Source: Neocallimastix lanati (nom. inval.) | Taxonomy: Eukaryota > Neocallimastigomycota > Neocallimastigomycetes > Neocallimastigales > Neocallimastigaceae | NCBI GenBank assembly: GCA_016946835.1 | Contig: JACVTC010000105.1 | Location: 561,001-625,000, forward strand | DNA: 64,000 nt | Direction of reading: 5' to 3' | Shown here: positions 1 to 12,410 of the stretch, in pieces | Layout of the letters: every line of letters starts with the position of its first letter | Position numbering within the stretch: position 1 is the first letter of the stretch | Program-made: the position numbers and the translations under genes | The notes under the pieces: generated by a model | Seen by the model: the letters and a program-made list of their open reading frames with translations, nothing else | Told to the model about the DNA's origin: nothing | Database searches by the model: none

Positions 1-1206
1 AAATAAACTTTTCTTATTGAGATTAAGCTAAACAGGAATATTAAATATAAACAAGTCTTGCAAACTCTCAAAATGGGAATAGTAAGAGTAATATTAAGAT
101 TCTGAATTGTATGACGGACCTAATATCACGTAGATCGGGTGAGGGAATGTATATAAATGAATGAAAGACCCTTAAGTTAATAGTTTATTATAGTATTCTT
201 GATTAATAACTTAATACGATAGTAACAATATTAAAATTTTCTTTCAATAAATATTCTTCAAAGTAAAATAAATTTGATAATTTTAATTGTTTATTACTTA
301 TAAAAATTAAAAATTAACAAAATTATTTTTCTTAAATGTTATACCTAATTTTACTATATATATATATATATATAAATTAATATAAATAAAGCGCCTTTAC
401 TTAAGTCAACGCAGAAGTTGAGCTTAAGTTGACTAATCTTTATAATATTTTTTACTTGAGTGGGTCGACACAGAAGTCTAACTTAGTTCTATTAATCTTA
501 ATATCGCATTATTAATAAAATCCGTAAAGTCTAATCATAATTATATTTCAATAATTTTTAAAATTAATATAGTTGTATTTAAACATTCAAAATGTTATCT
601 TTTTCAAACCAATTATTAAATTTATATTATGATTCAAACTTATCCAAAAGGAACCAATAAGAACAAATTAATTTCATAGAACTTAAGAAAGAACTTAAAG
701 ATACTGATTCTCTTACTAAAGAAAGTCAGGGAATCGTTGAAATAATAGCAGACCATAAACCATATAATATTATTGAAGATCTAAATGCTATTAATTGTAA
801 TATTACTTCGCTCAATTGTTAGAAGTATTATCAAAAATAAAAGCAAATGTTAAAAAAGGACTAAAATTTGAGAGAGAAACTAAAATCTCTGATGCTTTAG
901 AGCATATACTATTTTAGTTAACAATATTGAACGTAGTTAAAAATGTAAAAGTATGGAGCCTAGTGAATATGAAATTGCTATGATAGATATATTGGTTCAA
1001 TGGTATCAAAGGTAAAGCCTTAATGGATTCTTGTGGTAATCCTACTTGTCTCCTCATAAAATTAGATTGAAACCTGGTACTAAACCAATTAAGCAAAATT
1101 ACTATAGACTTTCAAAGTTTAAGTCGGATACACTAAAAGAAGAATTAACTAAACTGAATGATAAGAATTTTATTGAACCTTCTTATTCAAAATGGTCTTC
1201 TCCCAT
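1..1206 (+). mobile_element. Degenerate Ty3/gypsy retrotransposon, 5' part
   Basis: The stretch around 720-1200 reads, through several stops and frame changes, like a gypsy polyprotein. A gag/protease-like segment around 730-1040 contains GIKGKALMDSCGNPT, which matches the aspartic protease region (normally DTG or DSG followed by a small residue). Directly after it, from 1046, comes the N-terminal part of reverse transcriptase (KIRLKPGTKPIKQNYYRLS, then FIEPSYSKWSSPIV), so the spacer between protease and RT is deleted. The frame stops resembling gypsy at about 1207. Bases 1-600 are less AT-extreme than the spacers and could hold the LTR and leader, but no second LTR is in view, so this is a guess. 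The copy is clearly dead. Confidence 0.7.
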
Positions 1207-2700
1207 AGTACTGGAATCTTCCTTGGTAATGACTCTAATCCATCTGCTTACTGTATCTATGATTCCACTAATAATAAAGTCATTCTTTCATGTTCTGTTA
1301 TCTTATATGAAAATATTCCTGGTAATTGTCCTTCTCCTTCTTCCTCCCCTGAATTTAAAAATTTTACTCCATATTATGAAATCGAAGGAGATGATAATCA
1401 ATACAATAATGAAATTAAATATTTTAATGATTTTAGCAATAATAATACTAATAAATAAAATACCAACTCATTAATGATATTATTAGTAATAATCAAATTA
1501 ATAATATCACTAATAATCAAAATAATAATAATAATATTAATTATGAAAGAAGAGATTGATAATAATATTATTAATAATTAAGAAAAAATGTCATAAAATA
1601 ATAATAAGCTTCCACAAAATAATATTAATAAAAATAATGATATAAAGAATAAAAAAGTGGACTATTTTATAGATAACAATGAAGATAATAATATAAATAA
1701 AAATTTATTTAAATATGCCAATTTTATTAATAATAATCATAATAACAATAGTAGAAATATAATTAATTCAAATAATACTTTTGATGATGCAAATGTCAAT
1801 AATCATTTTGTTAAAGCAGAATTTAAAAAAATATTTGATTTAATTGACATTGGATCAATGGATTTCATAATAGGAATAATAGTTATTAAAACAAAATATG
1901 AATACAATGGATACACAATTCATCAACAACAATATTTAAATAAAATTTAATAGAAAAAATACGACAATATAACAAGTTTAACCTATTTTCAGAATGAAGA
2001 ATTAAAACAATGAAAATTTAATCCAACGAGATATATGCAAACTGTATTTAGTTTACTATATTTAGCGATGGATACAAGACCGGATTTTCTTAATGATATC
2101 AGTAAAGCCTCAAGGAAGAACAAAAAATCATAGATGCTTAAAAAGTACAAAAAAAAATTTGACTAAAATTTACAAATGATATCTAAATTCATATGTAGAT
2201 GCTGATATAGGTAGTAACGAAGAAACTAAAAAATCCATAACTGGCTTTATAATCAACATGGGTCAAACTCCAATCTCATGGTACTCAAAGTTCGAACATT
2301 GTATATCGAAATCAACTGGCCAAAAGTGAATATTAATTTAAATGAATGCATATTAAAATGTATGTGGTTAAAGAATTTCTTAAAAGAACAATCAAAATTA
2401 AAATAGATAATAAAGTAGCAATTTTCAAAAGAAAAAATGTAATAATAAATCCACAATCAAGACATATTAATTAAAGATATCATAAAATTAGAGAATTAGT
2501 ATGTGAAAAAAAAAAAAAAAAAAAAAGAAATTAAATTAGTAAATATTTAATCTGAAAATAATTTGGCCAATAGTTTAATGAAATTTCTTAGTGAACCTTT
2601 ACTCAAAAAATTCAGAAGAACTATGTTTTGTCGACTAGGGAAAAATTAAATTTGCGAGGGAGTAATAAAATTAAGTTTAATATTCTATACCTTTATTATA
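1207..2700 (+). mobile_element. Degenerate Ty1/copia retrotransposon, 3' part
   Basis: From about 1207 the translation is copia-like: TGIFLGNDSNPSAYCIYD is the segment following the integrase core. After an AT/Asn-rich stretch without homology (about 1400-1790), the C-terminal part of reverse transcriptase appears (FDLIDIGSMDFIIGIIV, then the YLNKI region near 1940). An RNase H-like segment follows, full of stops: RYMQTVFSLLYLAMDTRPDF near 2030-2090, then KSITGFIINMGQTPISW near 2230-2280, then a match to the end of the polyprotein (NLANSLMKFLSEPLLKKFR) near 2560-2615. Most of the RT core is missing. Several stop codons and frameshifts show it is inactive. No LTR could be defined with confidence. 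Confidence 0.72.
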
Positions 2701-3095
2701 AAATTGTTAATAATAATTTTTTTTTTATTTTTATAATATTTTATGAGGCAAAAATAGTTCTAATAATAAATATATAAAATCTAATATGAAATAAATAAGT
2801 GAATAAAAATGTATTATAAATAAATTAGACTATATAGAAAAAATTTATGTGAAAATTAATTTTTAATAGAGATGAAATATATAAAGAAAAGAAATTTAAT
2901 AAAGCGCATAAAAATTTAATTAATAATTAATAAATAAAAGAAAAGTGATTATTTTATGTCAATAATTATAAATTAAAAAAGGTAATAATTATTTTCGGAA
3001 AAAATATATATATATATATTTATTATCAAATAATATAAAACTAGATTTGAATAAATCTTTCAAATTTATTTTTTATTAAAATTAATTTTCGTATA

Positions 3096-3131
<36 letters not shown>

Positions 3132-3764
3132 AAAGGTTAATATCAAAAATTTCCTATATTTTTATTAGTATAACTTTATTATTTACTAAAATAGATAGGT
3201 AATTATATATTTTATAAAGTGTAACAAATTAAAAAATTTAATATAAATAAATAATAAAATAAAATAAAATATAAAATATAATAAGATATAATAAAATATA
3301 ATAGAAAAAAAAAAAAAAAAAAAAAAAAGGTTAAATTACAATTCAAAAAAACAAATATTTTTATTACTATAAATAATAAAATTAAGCCATTAAATATATT
3401 GAGTAGAAAATATATTAATTTATTTTTAAACATTTATATTGCTCTCTTATATAATAAGTAGCTCATATCTAAATTTTGAAATTAAAAAATATTTAAAAAT
3501 ATGGTTTAATATAAAGAATTATCAATTTATCATTCTGTATTAGTAATGATAGATAAAAATAAGATTTTAAATATAATATAAAATTAAATGGTAATATTCA
3601 TAAATTTAAAGGTTAATTGTTTAAATTGAAGATTAAGTAATTTTATTATATAATTCCTTTTTATATATATATATATATATATAAGTTAATTTATTTAATC
3701 TTTATGTTATTTAATAAATAAATACTAAATAGAAAAAAAAGAAAAAAAAAAAAAATAGGCCTTA
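2701..3764. other. AT-rich spacer
   Basis: There is no coding signal. The stretch contains poly(A) at about 3099-3129 and 3306-3328 and short TA runs. A TAG stop lies in frame just before the ATG at 3765, so the following gene does not extend upstream as an open frame, although an untranslated 5' exon cannot be excluded because that TAG also resembles a splice acceptor after an A-rich tract. Confidence 0.6.
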
Positions 3765-6503
3765 ATGGTTAGTGAGGATGCAATGGAAATAGAAAATAAA
3801 ACTTTATTAAACTTAGTGAAAGAAAATAATATAGATAAACTAAAGAATTATATAGAAACAAATAATTACAAAATAACTCAATGGAATTCCAAAGAATTTG
3901 ATATTTTAATTTATGCAATTGAAAATGTTAATTCCATTTCTATGATAAAATTTTTAATTAAAGAATGTAATTATAGTACATTAAACTATTTTATTTTCAA
4001 AGATTATGAATATAAATCTCCTCTTTCTGCAGCATTGGCTAATAATAACTTCAAAATTGCTGATGTTCTGTTAGATAATAAAGCCGACATTAATTATAGA
4101 ATGAATGATAGTAGTATTTATCAAAATCTATTTTATAAAAAAAAATTAAACAAAAATAATTTATTATATATATTAAACAAAAGTAAAAATTTAGACTGGA
4201 TTCAACCTAAACTTCCACTATTAATTGATGATTGTATTTACAAACGTAAAAGTGAATTAATTAAATTTATATTTAATTATTTTATATTTGATAATTCATT
4301 TATTTTAAATTTACTCCAACACTATAAAGAAAAAGTACCATTATCTAAAAAACAATTAAAAGATCAAATAGTGAATGAAAAAAATAAGATAAAAATATCT
4401 GATAATTGGTATAATTTAGCTTTTGAAAAAGAATGTTATAAAATTTTTAATATATTTTTAGAAAATGATTCAAGGGATAAAAGTGACATTTTAAAACCAC
4501 TATTAAAAGCAAGAGAGTATATTGATCAATTATATAATTTTAATAAATTATCACTTTTTATTGAAAAAGTAAGAAATGGAGAATTGAAATTCGGAAAAAG
4601 TAATCCAATATTGGATTTGATGATGACCATCAATGATAAACGGGATAAAGTTATGAAAATTATTAAAGAAAACAAGATAAATAAATTAGAAGAATTTATT
4701 TTAGTCAACTCTATTTCATTGATGGATTTGAATGGCCATCGATTTGATGTATTAATTTATAGTATTGAATGTAACGCTTCTTTTGAAATGATAAAATTTA
4801 TTATAGATCATTATACAAATAGTCTTTATGATTATTATATAATTGGTGAAAATGACCTAATTAAAACTCCTTTAACAGTATCTCTAATTAATAATAGATT
4901 TGATATTACTGACTTGTTAATAAAAGAAGGTGCTAATATAAATTACAGGATGTTTCAAGGTGTAACAAGTAGTATTATATGTTATCTTTATGAGCATGAA
5001 TTTATAAATAAAAAAAATCTAAGATATTTATTAAATCATAGTAATTTAAAAAAATCTTACGTTATGGATTTTATAAATATGTTAAGTAAGAAAAAGCCAT
5101 ATATTTCGCCAGATATTTTCCTTGAAATTGTTGTTAAACGTTATATTTTTAGCGAAGATTTTATTTTAAGATTATTGCATTTCTATAGAAATAGAATCCC
5201 TTTAAATAAGCAACAACTATCGGAACAAGTTCAAAAAGAAAAAAATAAAATTCCAATTAATGATTGGTGGTATAAAAAAGCATTAGATAAAAATAATTAT
5301 AATGCATTTAAAATATTATTTGATCATGATAGTAGAGAAAAAGATGAAATTTTAAGAAAGATATTTAAACTTTATGACTACTACGATAAAAACGATGAAT
5401 GTGAAAAATCAGAAACATTTATTAAGAAACTAAAAGATCCCCAATTTAAAATTTCATTGGATTCAATATATTTCGACAATATGAAAAATATATTGGAACA
5501 GAAAAAAAGTATAACTCATCTAATAAAAAATGGGAATATAGAAGAATTTGAAAAATATCTTCGAACTCATAAAATCATCCTTAATCAATCAAATCATAGG
5601 GAGAATTACTGGAGAAATGAAGATGGATTTGATATATTAATTTATGCTATTGAAAATGATGCCTCTCTAGATATGATAAAATATATAATTAGTCTTTATG
5701 ATAATTTGAATTACTCTAATAAGTGCTATTTTAATTATAAATTTGACTTTGACTACTTCCATGAAAAAAATAGTAATAATGACTATAATAATTATTATAT
5801 TGAAGAGGATGCTGATTTTAGATATTATTTCCGTAATTCATATAAATCCCCAATAAGAACACCACTTTATTCAGCAATTATTAATAAAAAATATGAAATA
5901 ATTGATTTTTTAATAGAAAAAGGGGTTGACATCAATTTTCGACTGAATGATTCAAATGATGGAGATATTATTCATTTGCTTCATAAATTTCATCAACTCA
6001 ATGAAGAAAATTTAACTTTTGTATTGAGACATGGATTCAATATTAAAAGAATTATTGATAACATAGATCAAGAGTTAAAAACTAAAAATTCATATCTTCT
6101 AAATTACCTTTTTATAGGGGTGGTCTTTAAAGAATATTTATCACAAGAATCTAAAAAAGAAGATCAAAATAAAGATGTCTTGATAAAAGATGAATGGTAT
6201 AAAATTGCTATAGATAAATGTTTTTATAATTTAATGGAAATTTTGCTTAAATATGAACCGAGAGATAAAACCATTGTATTCGATTATCTCTACGGATTAT
6301 TTGAAAATGATGACGATAAAAATTATTCACCTGGTAAACAATATATTTTCATAAATCATATTAAGAATAAAGATTTAAAACAACAAATTTCACAATACTT
6401 TATGAACAAGGTAACCAATAAACCATATTATGTAAGAAAGCATAAATTAACGACTCAATTTAATGAAAGTGTTTCAAGAAAGAAGAAGATAAGATTATCG
6501 TAA
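3765..6503 (+). CDS. Ankyrin-repeat-like protein with three tandem modules
   Basis: This is an intact 912-residue intronless frame. It resembles the large ankyrin-type protein families of anaerobic fungi: helical pairs such as SPLSAALANNNFKIADVLL and TPLTVSLINNRFDITDLLI followed by DINYR/NINYR have the ankyrin rhythm, although the canonical G-TPLHxAA is weak. The protein is three related modules starting near residues 10, 293 and 583. Each holds, in order, FD(I/V)LIY(A/S)IE (residues 45, 327 and 622), the ankyrin hairpin, (D/N)IN(Y/F)R, a divergent middle, WYxxAxxK, and (D/E)xR(D/E)K. No signal peptide or membrane segment is visible, and the C-terminus is basic (KHKLTTQ..SRKKKIR). A cytosolic or nuclear scaffold role is likely by family, but the partner is unknown. 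The start is the first ATG after an in-frame TAG; Met-7 (3783) is an alternative. Confidence 0.85.
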   Translation: MVSEDAMEIENKTLLNLVKENNIDKLKNYIETNNYKITQWNSKEFDILIYAIENVNSISMIKFLIKECNYSTLNYFIFKDYEYKSPLSAALANNNFKIADVLLDNKADINYRMNDSSIYQNLFYKKKLNKNNLLYILNKSKNLDWIQPKLPLLIDDCIYKRKSELIKFIFNYFIFDNSFILNLLQHYKEKVPLSKKQLKDQIVNEKNKIKISDNWYNLAFEKECYKIFNIFLENDSRDKSDILKPLLKAREYIDQLYNFNKLSLFIEKVRNGELKFGKSNPILDLMMTINDKRDKVMKIIKENKINKLEEFILVNSISLMDLNGHRFDVLIYSIECNASFEMIKFIIDHYTNSLYDYYIIGENDLIKTPLTVSLINNRFDITDLLIKEGANINYRMFQGVTSSIICYLYEHEFINKKNLRYLLNHSNLKKSYVMDFINMLSKKKPYISPDIFLEIVVKRYIFSEDFILRLLHFYRNRIPLNKQQLSEQVQKEKNKIPINDWWYKKALDKNNYNAFKILFDHDSREKDEILRKIFKLYDYYDKNDECEKSETFIKKLKDPQFKISLDSIYFDNMKNILEQKKSITHLIKNGNIEEFEKYLRTHKIILNQSNHRENYWRNEDGFDILIYAIENDASLDMIKYIISLYDNLNYSNKCYFNYKFDFDYFHEKNSNNDYNNYYIEEDADFRYYFRNSYKSPIRTPLYSAIINKKYEIIDFLIEKGVDINFRLNDSNDGDIIHLLHKFHQLNEENLTFVLRHGFNIKRIIDNIDQELKTKNSYLLNYLFIGVVFKEYLSQESKKEDQNKDVLIKDEWYKIAIDKCFYNLMEILLKYEPRDKTIVFDYLYGLFENDDDKNYSPGKQYIFINHIKNKDLKQQISQYFMNKVTNKPYYVRKHKLTTQFNESVSRKKKIRLS

Positions 6504-6753
6504 TGACTTGAAAATAGACTTGAATATAGATATATATTATTTTATTCTGTAATTAGCATACTTAAATAAAATTTTGTATTTTATTCTATTAATTATAAAT
6601 AATATAATATTTAAATGGATAAATTCAAATTAAGGATATTGCTTAAAACTTATATAATATATTATTAAAATTTTCCTTTTTTGAATTTAATTAATACTAT
6701 TTAATGCTTTAATTTATCTCAACTATTTTATTTTATAAAACGTACCATTATGT

Positions 6754-6790
<37 letters not shown>

Positions 6791-7134
6791 GTTAAATATT
6801 TAAAATTAGAATTCTATAATATTAATATTAATATTAATAAAAATAAATATTCAAATAACAATTATAATTCTTTGGTTTAATTTGATTTTTTTTTTTTTTT
6901 TTTTTTTAAATTGAATTGAATTAAATCTTATAATTATTTTTATTGAAGTACTTCACTTTTTTATTATTTTTTTTTTATAGATATTAACAAATAAAATTGT
7001 CACAAACAAAAAATACATATGAATAATAAACTGAAATTATTTCTATCGAAAATACTATTTCAATAGTTCAATTTTAATTTTGAAAATTAAAATCAATTTA
7101 TTAATACATATTTTTAATATTACAATATTAACGA
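6504..7134. other. AT-rich spacer
   Basis: Only A/T-rich sequence with poly(A) near 6758-6785 and poly(T) near 6887-6907. No gene is seen. Confidence 0.6.
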
Positions 7135-7518
7135 GAGAGGAGGATAACAAGGTCTCCAATTTCTCCTTTAAATGTTTCAGACTCATTGGATTCTTTGCCT
7201 CACCGTTTTGACGTCGATGAGGACTTCACTCAAAGCAAGGCTTTTATGAAAGCTATACACTGCTTTATACGACGAGTTTCTTTTCAGTGATCTCTTAAAC
7301 CATCATCAAGGGATGAGCAACTACACTAATCTTTTCACAGATTAAGTGCTCTTTGTATTTGCAATTACATAGTCCAACAGTCTAGCAACAGAAATAGTTA
7401 CCGTGACGAACAAACATCAACTTCATATATAGGGAAAAACAGCTGTGTGTTATTTCCTAGCACTAACCACCAGGATAAAAACTGGAAAGACATTATATAT
7501 ATGGTATTTAAGAAATAA
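7135..7518 (+). pseudogene. Unidentified coding relic in a GC-richer island
   Basis: The composition rises sharply between about 7130 and 7500. One plus frame reads through with only two internal stops, a TGA after RRVSFQ and a TAA after RDEQLH: it begins RITRSPISPLNVSDSLDSL, continues RFDVDEDFTQSKAF, and ends NHQDKNWKDIIYMVFKK before TAA. The stretch is about 120 codons. I do not recognise the family. A fragment of a transposon gag or transposase is the likeliest origin given its isolation and decay, but this is inference. A second small island at 7720-7795 also reads open, on the minus strand (NRVDTRTLPRIGGSSRDAEI), and may be related debris. Confidence 0.45.
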
Positions 7519-9249
7519 ATTGTTTTTTCATAAAAAATTTGAAAAAAAAAAATTTTTTTTTATAATTATCTCTATCTAAATTAATTTCAGAAATTACAAA
7601 TTCATTTTATATTTAATTATATATTTAACAGCAGCAAATAAAACTGTCTTAAATGTTATTGTAATATGTTAAAATAATAATTTCATTAGAATTAAAAATT
7701 TAAATTTACATATTTCTGCATCTCTACTAGATCCCCCAATTCTCGGAAGAGTCCTAGTATCTACCCGATTGCCAGTAAAATTACTATTCCTCATTATTAA
7801 CAATTAATTTTAAAAATAATAATACTTATTTATTAAATTTTTGTATTTTTTTTTTTTTTATTAAAAAAATATTTATATATACAATTATAACGTTTATATA
7901 TATATATTATTATTATTATTTAATATAATTGTAAGATATTCCGAGTTTTTATTTTTTTAAAACAATTTATTTAAACTATACTAAAATGAATGAAATAACA
8001 TATATTGTATAATTTTCTCTTCACCAAAGATAAAATAATTATAAATAACCAATAAAAAAAATTAAAATTTTATATCCTAAACAGTATATATTAATTAATC
8101 CTAACTAAAGAGAATTTATGTAAATATTAACGAATTTATAATTAATTAACAAAATTACTAAACATCACTACTTATAAATTACTTTTTACAGAGCACATCC
8201 CTGATATCTCCACCAATTTTTGATATGCGGGACTTTTATGTGCATTAATTTATAAGCAATGGGTTTTTTAAATAATGGTTGTTTGGTAAAATTTATTAAT
8301 AAAATTATAATATTCGTACAATTAAAATAATAATTCAAATTTCTAAAATTTTACAAGAGAGTCCTCTATTTCTAATATAAATAATTTAATCAATTTATAA
8401 GAAATAGGTAATATATTAATTATATATTCTATTATGTAGAACTATATTAATTTTATATGAATTAAAGTATTATAATTATTATAAATATAATAATACATAT
8501 TGAAATAAAATAAAATAAAATAATTATTATTAAAAAGATATAAATTTAATATTTAATAATTATTATTAGATATACAAATATGTTACTACACATATTTTTT
8601 TTATATCATTTGTTAAACTAAAAAATTTAATTTTTTGTATATTTAATTTACAACAAAAATTGGAATATATATTATATATATTATTCTATTTATTATTTAA
8701 TATAATTATATAAATAATAAAAAATATATTTAATAACTATTTATTAGACTTTTAAATTTTAATTATTATATAATTTAAATTCATATATTCACTACCCTTT
8801 TTAAAATTTATATTCAATTGCTTCTCTATTGCTATTTTTAAAATATTTCAATAATTAATAAGATTTCAATATATAAAGCATGGGCTAATTAATTTTTTTT
8901 TATTGAAAAAAAAAAGTACTTTTTAAAAGAAATAATAAATTAAATTAATATATTATATAAAACATTTCATAATATTTAATTTTTTTTTTTTTTTTTTTTA
9001 AAATTAAATTATAATTTTTTTTTTTTTTTTTAAAATTAAATTATAATTTTTTTTTTTTTTTTAATATTTTAAAAAATAAAAGGTAATACAAAAAATAATT
9101 TTTAAAATTTATTTAAATAGCTAAATTAAAAAAAAAATTAAAAAAAAGTGGATTAAACTAGAATAAATTTAAAAAAATATATATATTTCAGATATATATT
9201 TTTATTTTTATATAATTATTAAGATTATTTTTTTTTTAAGAGTTTTCTA

Positions 9250-9292
<43 letters not shown>

Positions 9293-9975
9293 TTATTTGT
9301 ACTTTGCTATACTTATTTTATTAATTTTTAATCTATTATAAAATTTATCAAATATATTAATATATTTACTTTTATTTTAATAATTAAAGTTTTTTTTTTT
9401 TTTTTAATTTTATTATTTAATTTTCAATGTACTTTATTTTAAAATGAAAAAAATAAAAAATAAATAAATAAATATATAAATAAATAAATAAAAAATATTT
9501 AATATTTCAAACTTTTAAAATTTTGAAACATTATTTAGATAATTAATTAATTAATGAACTTTATACTTTCTATTACCTTTAAAAGTACTATTAAATTTTT
9601 AAAAATAATTTTGTTTGATCTCAAATGTTTTATTATTAAGTTGTGGATTTCAGTAGCCACCAGAAACCATTACTCTAATTTCTAAAATTCATTATAATAA
9701 CATATAAATATGTTCATCATAATATCTGTATATATGACCAAAACCTCCTAAGAAATAATAAAATTTAAAATGTTATATATATATATAACTATTTTATTAA
9801 AAAAAAAAATAAATCAAACGTTAATAAAAATTATTTTATTTATAACAGATATATTTCTTCTAATAAATAAAATAATTAATTTTTTATAGAAAATAAATCA
9901 ATATTATATTTAAATTTAATTTATTTATAATTCAACAAAACAGTGTGACTTTTTGAAATGAAAATATATTTTTTA
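7519..9975. other. AT-rich spacer with simple repeats
   Basis: No gene is seen. Contents include a small GC-richer patch at 8193-8270, three copies of a unit made of poly(T) plus AAAATTAAATTATAA at about 8978-9062, a TA run at 9258-9283, and another slightly GC-richer patch at 9645-9750 (around GATTTCAGTAGCCACCAG) that could be transposon or LTR debris. Confidence 0.5.
8978..9063. repeat. Tandem unit of poly(T) + AAATTAAATTATAA
   Basis: The string TTTAAAATTAAATTATAA separates three poly(T) runs, so the block is a short tandem array with a period of roughly 34-36 bases. It is one of the few repeats here more complex than a microsatellite. Confidence 0.6.
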
Positions 9976-10871
9976 ATAGGTTGAGGAATAATTATGATGG
10001 AACATTTACTTCATTAATGGATTTACAATGGGATGAATCAATAAAATTAAATAGCATGAATACTACCAGGTTACAATTCTATGATGAAGAGGTATTCTTC
10101 CTAAATGTCCTGGACATTCCATAATTAGCTTATATTGTTCACAAGGTAATGGTCATTCCAATGTATATAAGGTGGTATTATCTACTAATTTATATGTCCT
10201 GAATATAAAATTATTAAACCCCAAATAATAAGAAATATAAATAAACCGCTATTCATGTAGCAAAGTTTGATGAAATTCCTATTGAATCAAAATATTATAA
10301 TAAAACAGTAAGAAATGTGAATTATATGATATTTAAAAATCCAAATTTAATAATCTTCCAATATCCTCTTTCCAAGCAAAATTTTTTTTTTGAAATATAA
10401 TGAAGATATAATTACATATTGTACTTTTTATATTGCACCTAAGTTTAGTTATCAAGTGTTCATTACTAGAATTTACATTAAAAATTTAAATAGTTTTTAT
10501 ACTACTTCTTTTTCGATTTTAAGAAATAAAGAACAAGCTATTTATGAAATATTATTTGAAAAAATAAAAAAAAAAGTTAATAAAAATAGCAATAAAAAAT
10601 TTTTATTGTGATTTCGAAAAAGGCATATCTAATGCAGCAGAAAAAATATTTCCTAGTATAAATATTTAATACTTTGTTTGACACTATAAAAGAGCAGTAA
10701 AGCATAAAAAAAATGAATTATATTATATGAAATAAAATATAATAATACATATATATATCATAAAGTGATCTCGAATTTACCTTTTATAAATTCCGATTAT
10801 ATAATTGATATTTATAGTAAAATTAGATGTGAAACAAAAAATAATGACCAATTTTTGAAATTTTTAGAATA

Positions 10872-10919
<48 letters not shown>

Positions 10920-11110
10920 AAAAGAATTAAGAAAAACTGATGAAATCAGTATTTAATTGAAAAATAAAAAATTATGGAATCAAAATTAATTGATAATGGA
11001 AGACCTAGAAATGGTAATTGTTGAATTATGGTTTAAATGTTTAATTAATTTAAATAGTATAACGCTGATTTGTAATAAATGATAGAGTAATGATCAGATG
11101 AAAAGATTAT
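9976..11110 (+). pseudogene. MULE-type DNA transposase relic
   Basis: Translated across stops and frameshifts this resembles a Mutator-like (MULE) transposase. Near 10060-10160 a segment reads GILPKCPGHSIISLYC, and near 10390-10600 there is a DDE-core-like region (IITYCTFYIAPKFSYQVF). At about 10605-10735 comes the best match, CDFEKGISNAAEKIFPSI followed by HYKRAVKHKKNELYYMK, typical of the MULE segment around the second catalytic Asp. The C-terminal part (INSDYIIDIYSKIRCETKNN, then FLKFLEYF) follows from 10785 and runs into an expanded A-tract at 10874-10917. The copy is fragmented in every frame and cannot be active. No terminal inverted repeats were found. Confidence 0.6.
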
Positions 11111-11520
11111 CTAAATTCTCTCTCAATTATTAGAAGTAATTAAAATTTTACTTAATTAAAAATCCCTAATTGTTTAAAATTTTAGTATTTTTAAATATCC
11201 TTATCATTAAATATTTTATTATTACTTTTATTAATAACTTTTATATCTATATTATTAATTTTATGAATACTCTAAGACAAATTATCTATTTTTATTTTTA
11301 TATTATATTATACATTTTTATTTTTATATTTTTATTAATAAATTTTATACTATGAAACAGAAATTTTCTATTAAAATGTATAATATAAATAAAAAAAGGA
11401 TATTAAATATTTTTATTAATAACTTTTATATCTATATCATTAATTTTTGAATACTATAAAATTAATAAACAAGAAGTTTAAAAAAATTTTTTTAATTTCA
11501 AAAATATTTTATTTTTTAAA

Positions 11521-11665
11521 TAATTCTTTATTTTTAAAGAATATTTTAGTTTTAAAAAATATTTTAGTTTTAAAGAATATTTTAGTTTTAAAGAATATTT
11601 TATTTTTAAATGATATTTTAGTTGTAAATAATATTTTATTTTTAATGAATATTTTATTTATATAT
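11521..11665. repeat. Short tandem repeat around TTTAAAGAATATTTTAGTT
   Basis: An 18-base unit close to TTTTAGTTTTAAAGAATA is repeated about six to eight times with single-base changes. It is open in one frame (a run of ILVLKN units), but this is only the repeat translated. The rest of 11111-12410 is featureless A/T spacer. Confidence 0.6.
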
Positions 11666-12410
11666 TTATTTTAAAGATATATAAAACTTTCAATTTTAAT
11701 TTCTAATTATAATATTCAAAGAATAATTTTTATTGTATTTTCAATATTTAAAAGTTTTTTAATTTTTAAATCTATATATATTTTTATTTTAAATACTTTT
11801 TTATTTTATTTTATTTTATTTTATTTTTAATAGTATTATTATATACGTTAATAATAAATTAATAAATTATTTCATTAACATATATATATTTTTTATTATT
11901 AATTTATAATATATAAAATGATATAATATTTAAAATTAGTTAATAATTAAAGATATGATATTTGATAAATATAATAAATATATTTATGATAATTGAAATT
12001 ATAGATTTTATAAAGTTAAAATATAAAGATATTTAAATATGTATAATATATATATATCCATTTTAGTAAACTTGATATATTTGATATAATAAAAATCAGT
12101 AATGATTTAAAATATTGATTTAAATATAAATTCTTATAATATATAATTTATGAATTAATATCTAATTTTATCATTACTATTATTTATCATTACATATAAC
12201 TAATAACAATTGTAATATAAATTGCGTAATATGTTTAATATAAAAATAGTATAAATAAAAATGTATTATTATTTATATCAATAATTATAATAAAATTTCC
12301 TTATTACTTTTATTATTGTTTTTATTGCTACAAATAATATTAAAATTTCTATTTTTTTTTGTGTATTATAGTGTAGCTTAATTAAAATTTTTATAATTAT
12401 ATTATTTTAA

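Noticed and set aside
11170-11674. Two hydrophobic open frames (Ile/Phe/Leu).
   Set aside because: They consist of A/T-rich sequence and an 18-bp tandem repeat; no start context or homology.
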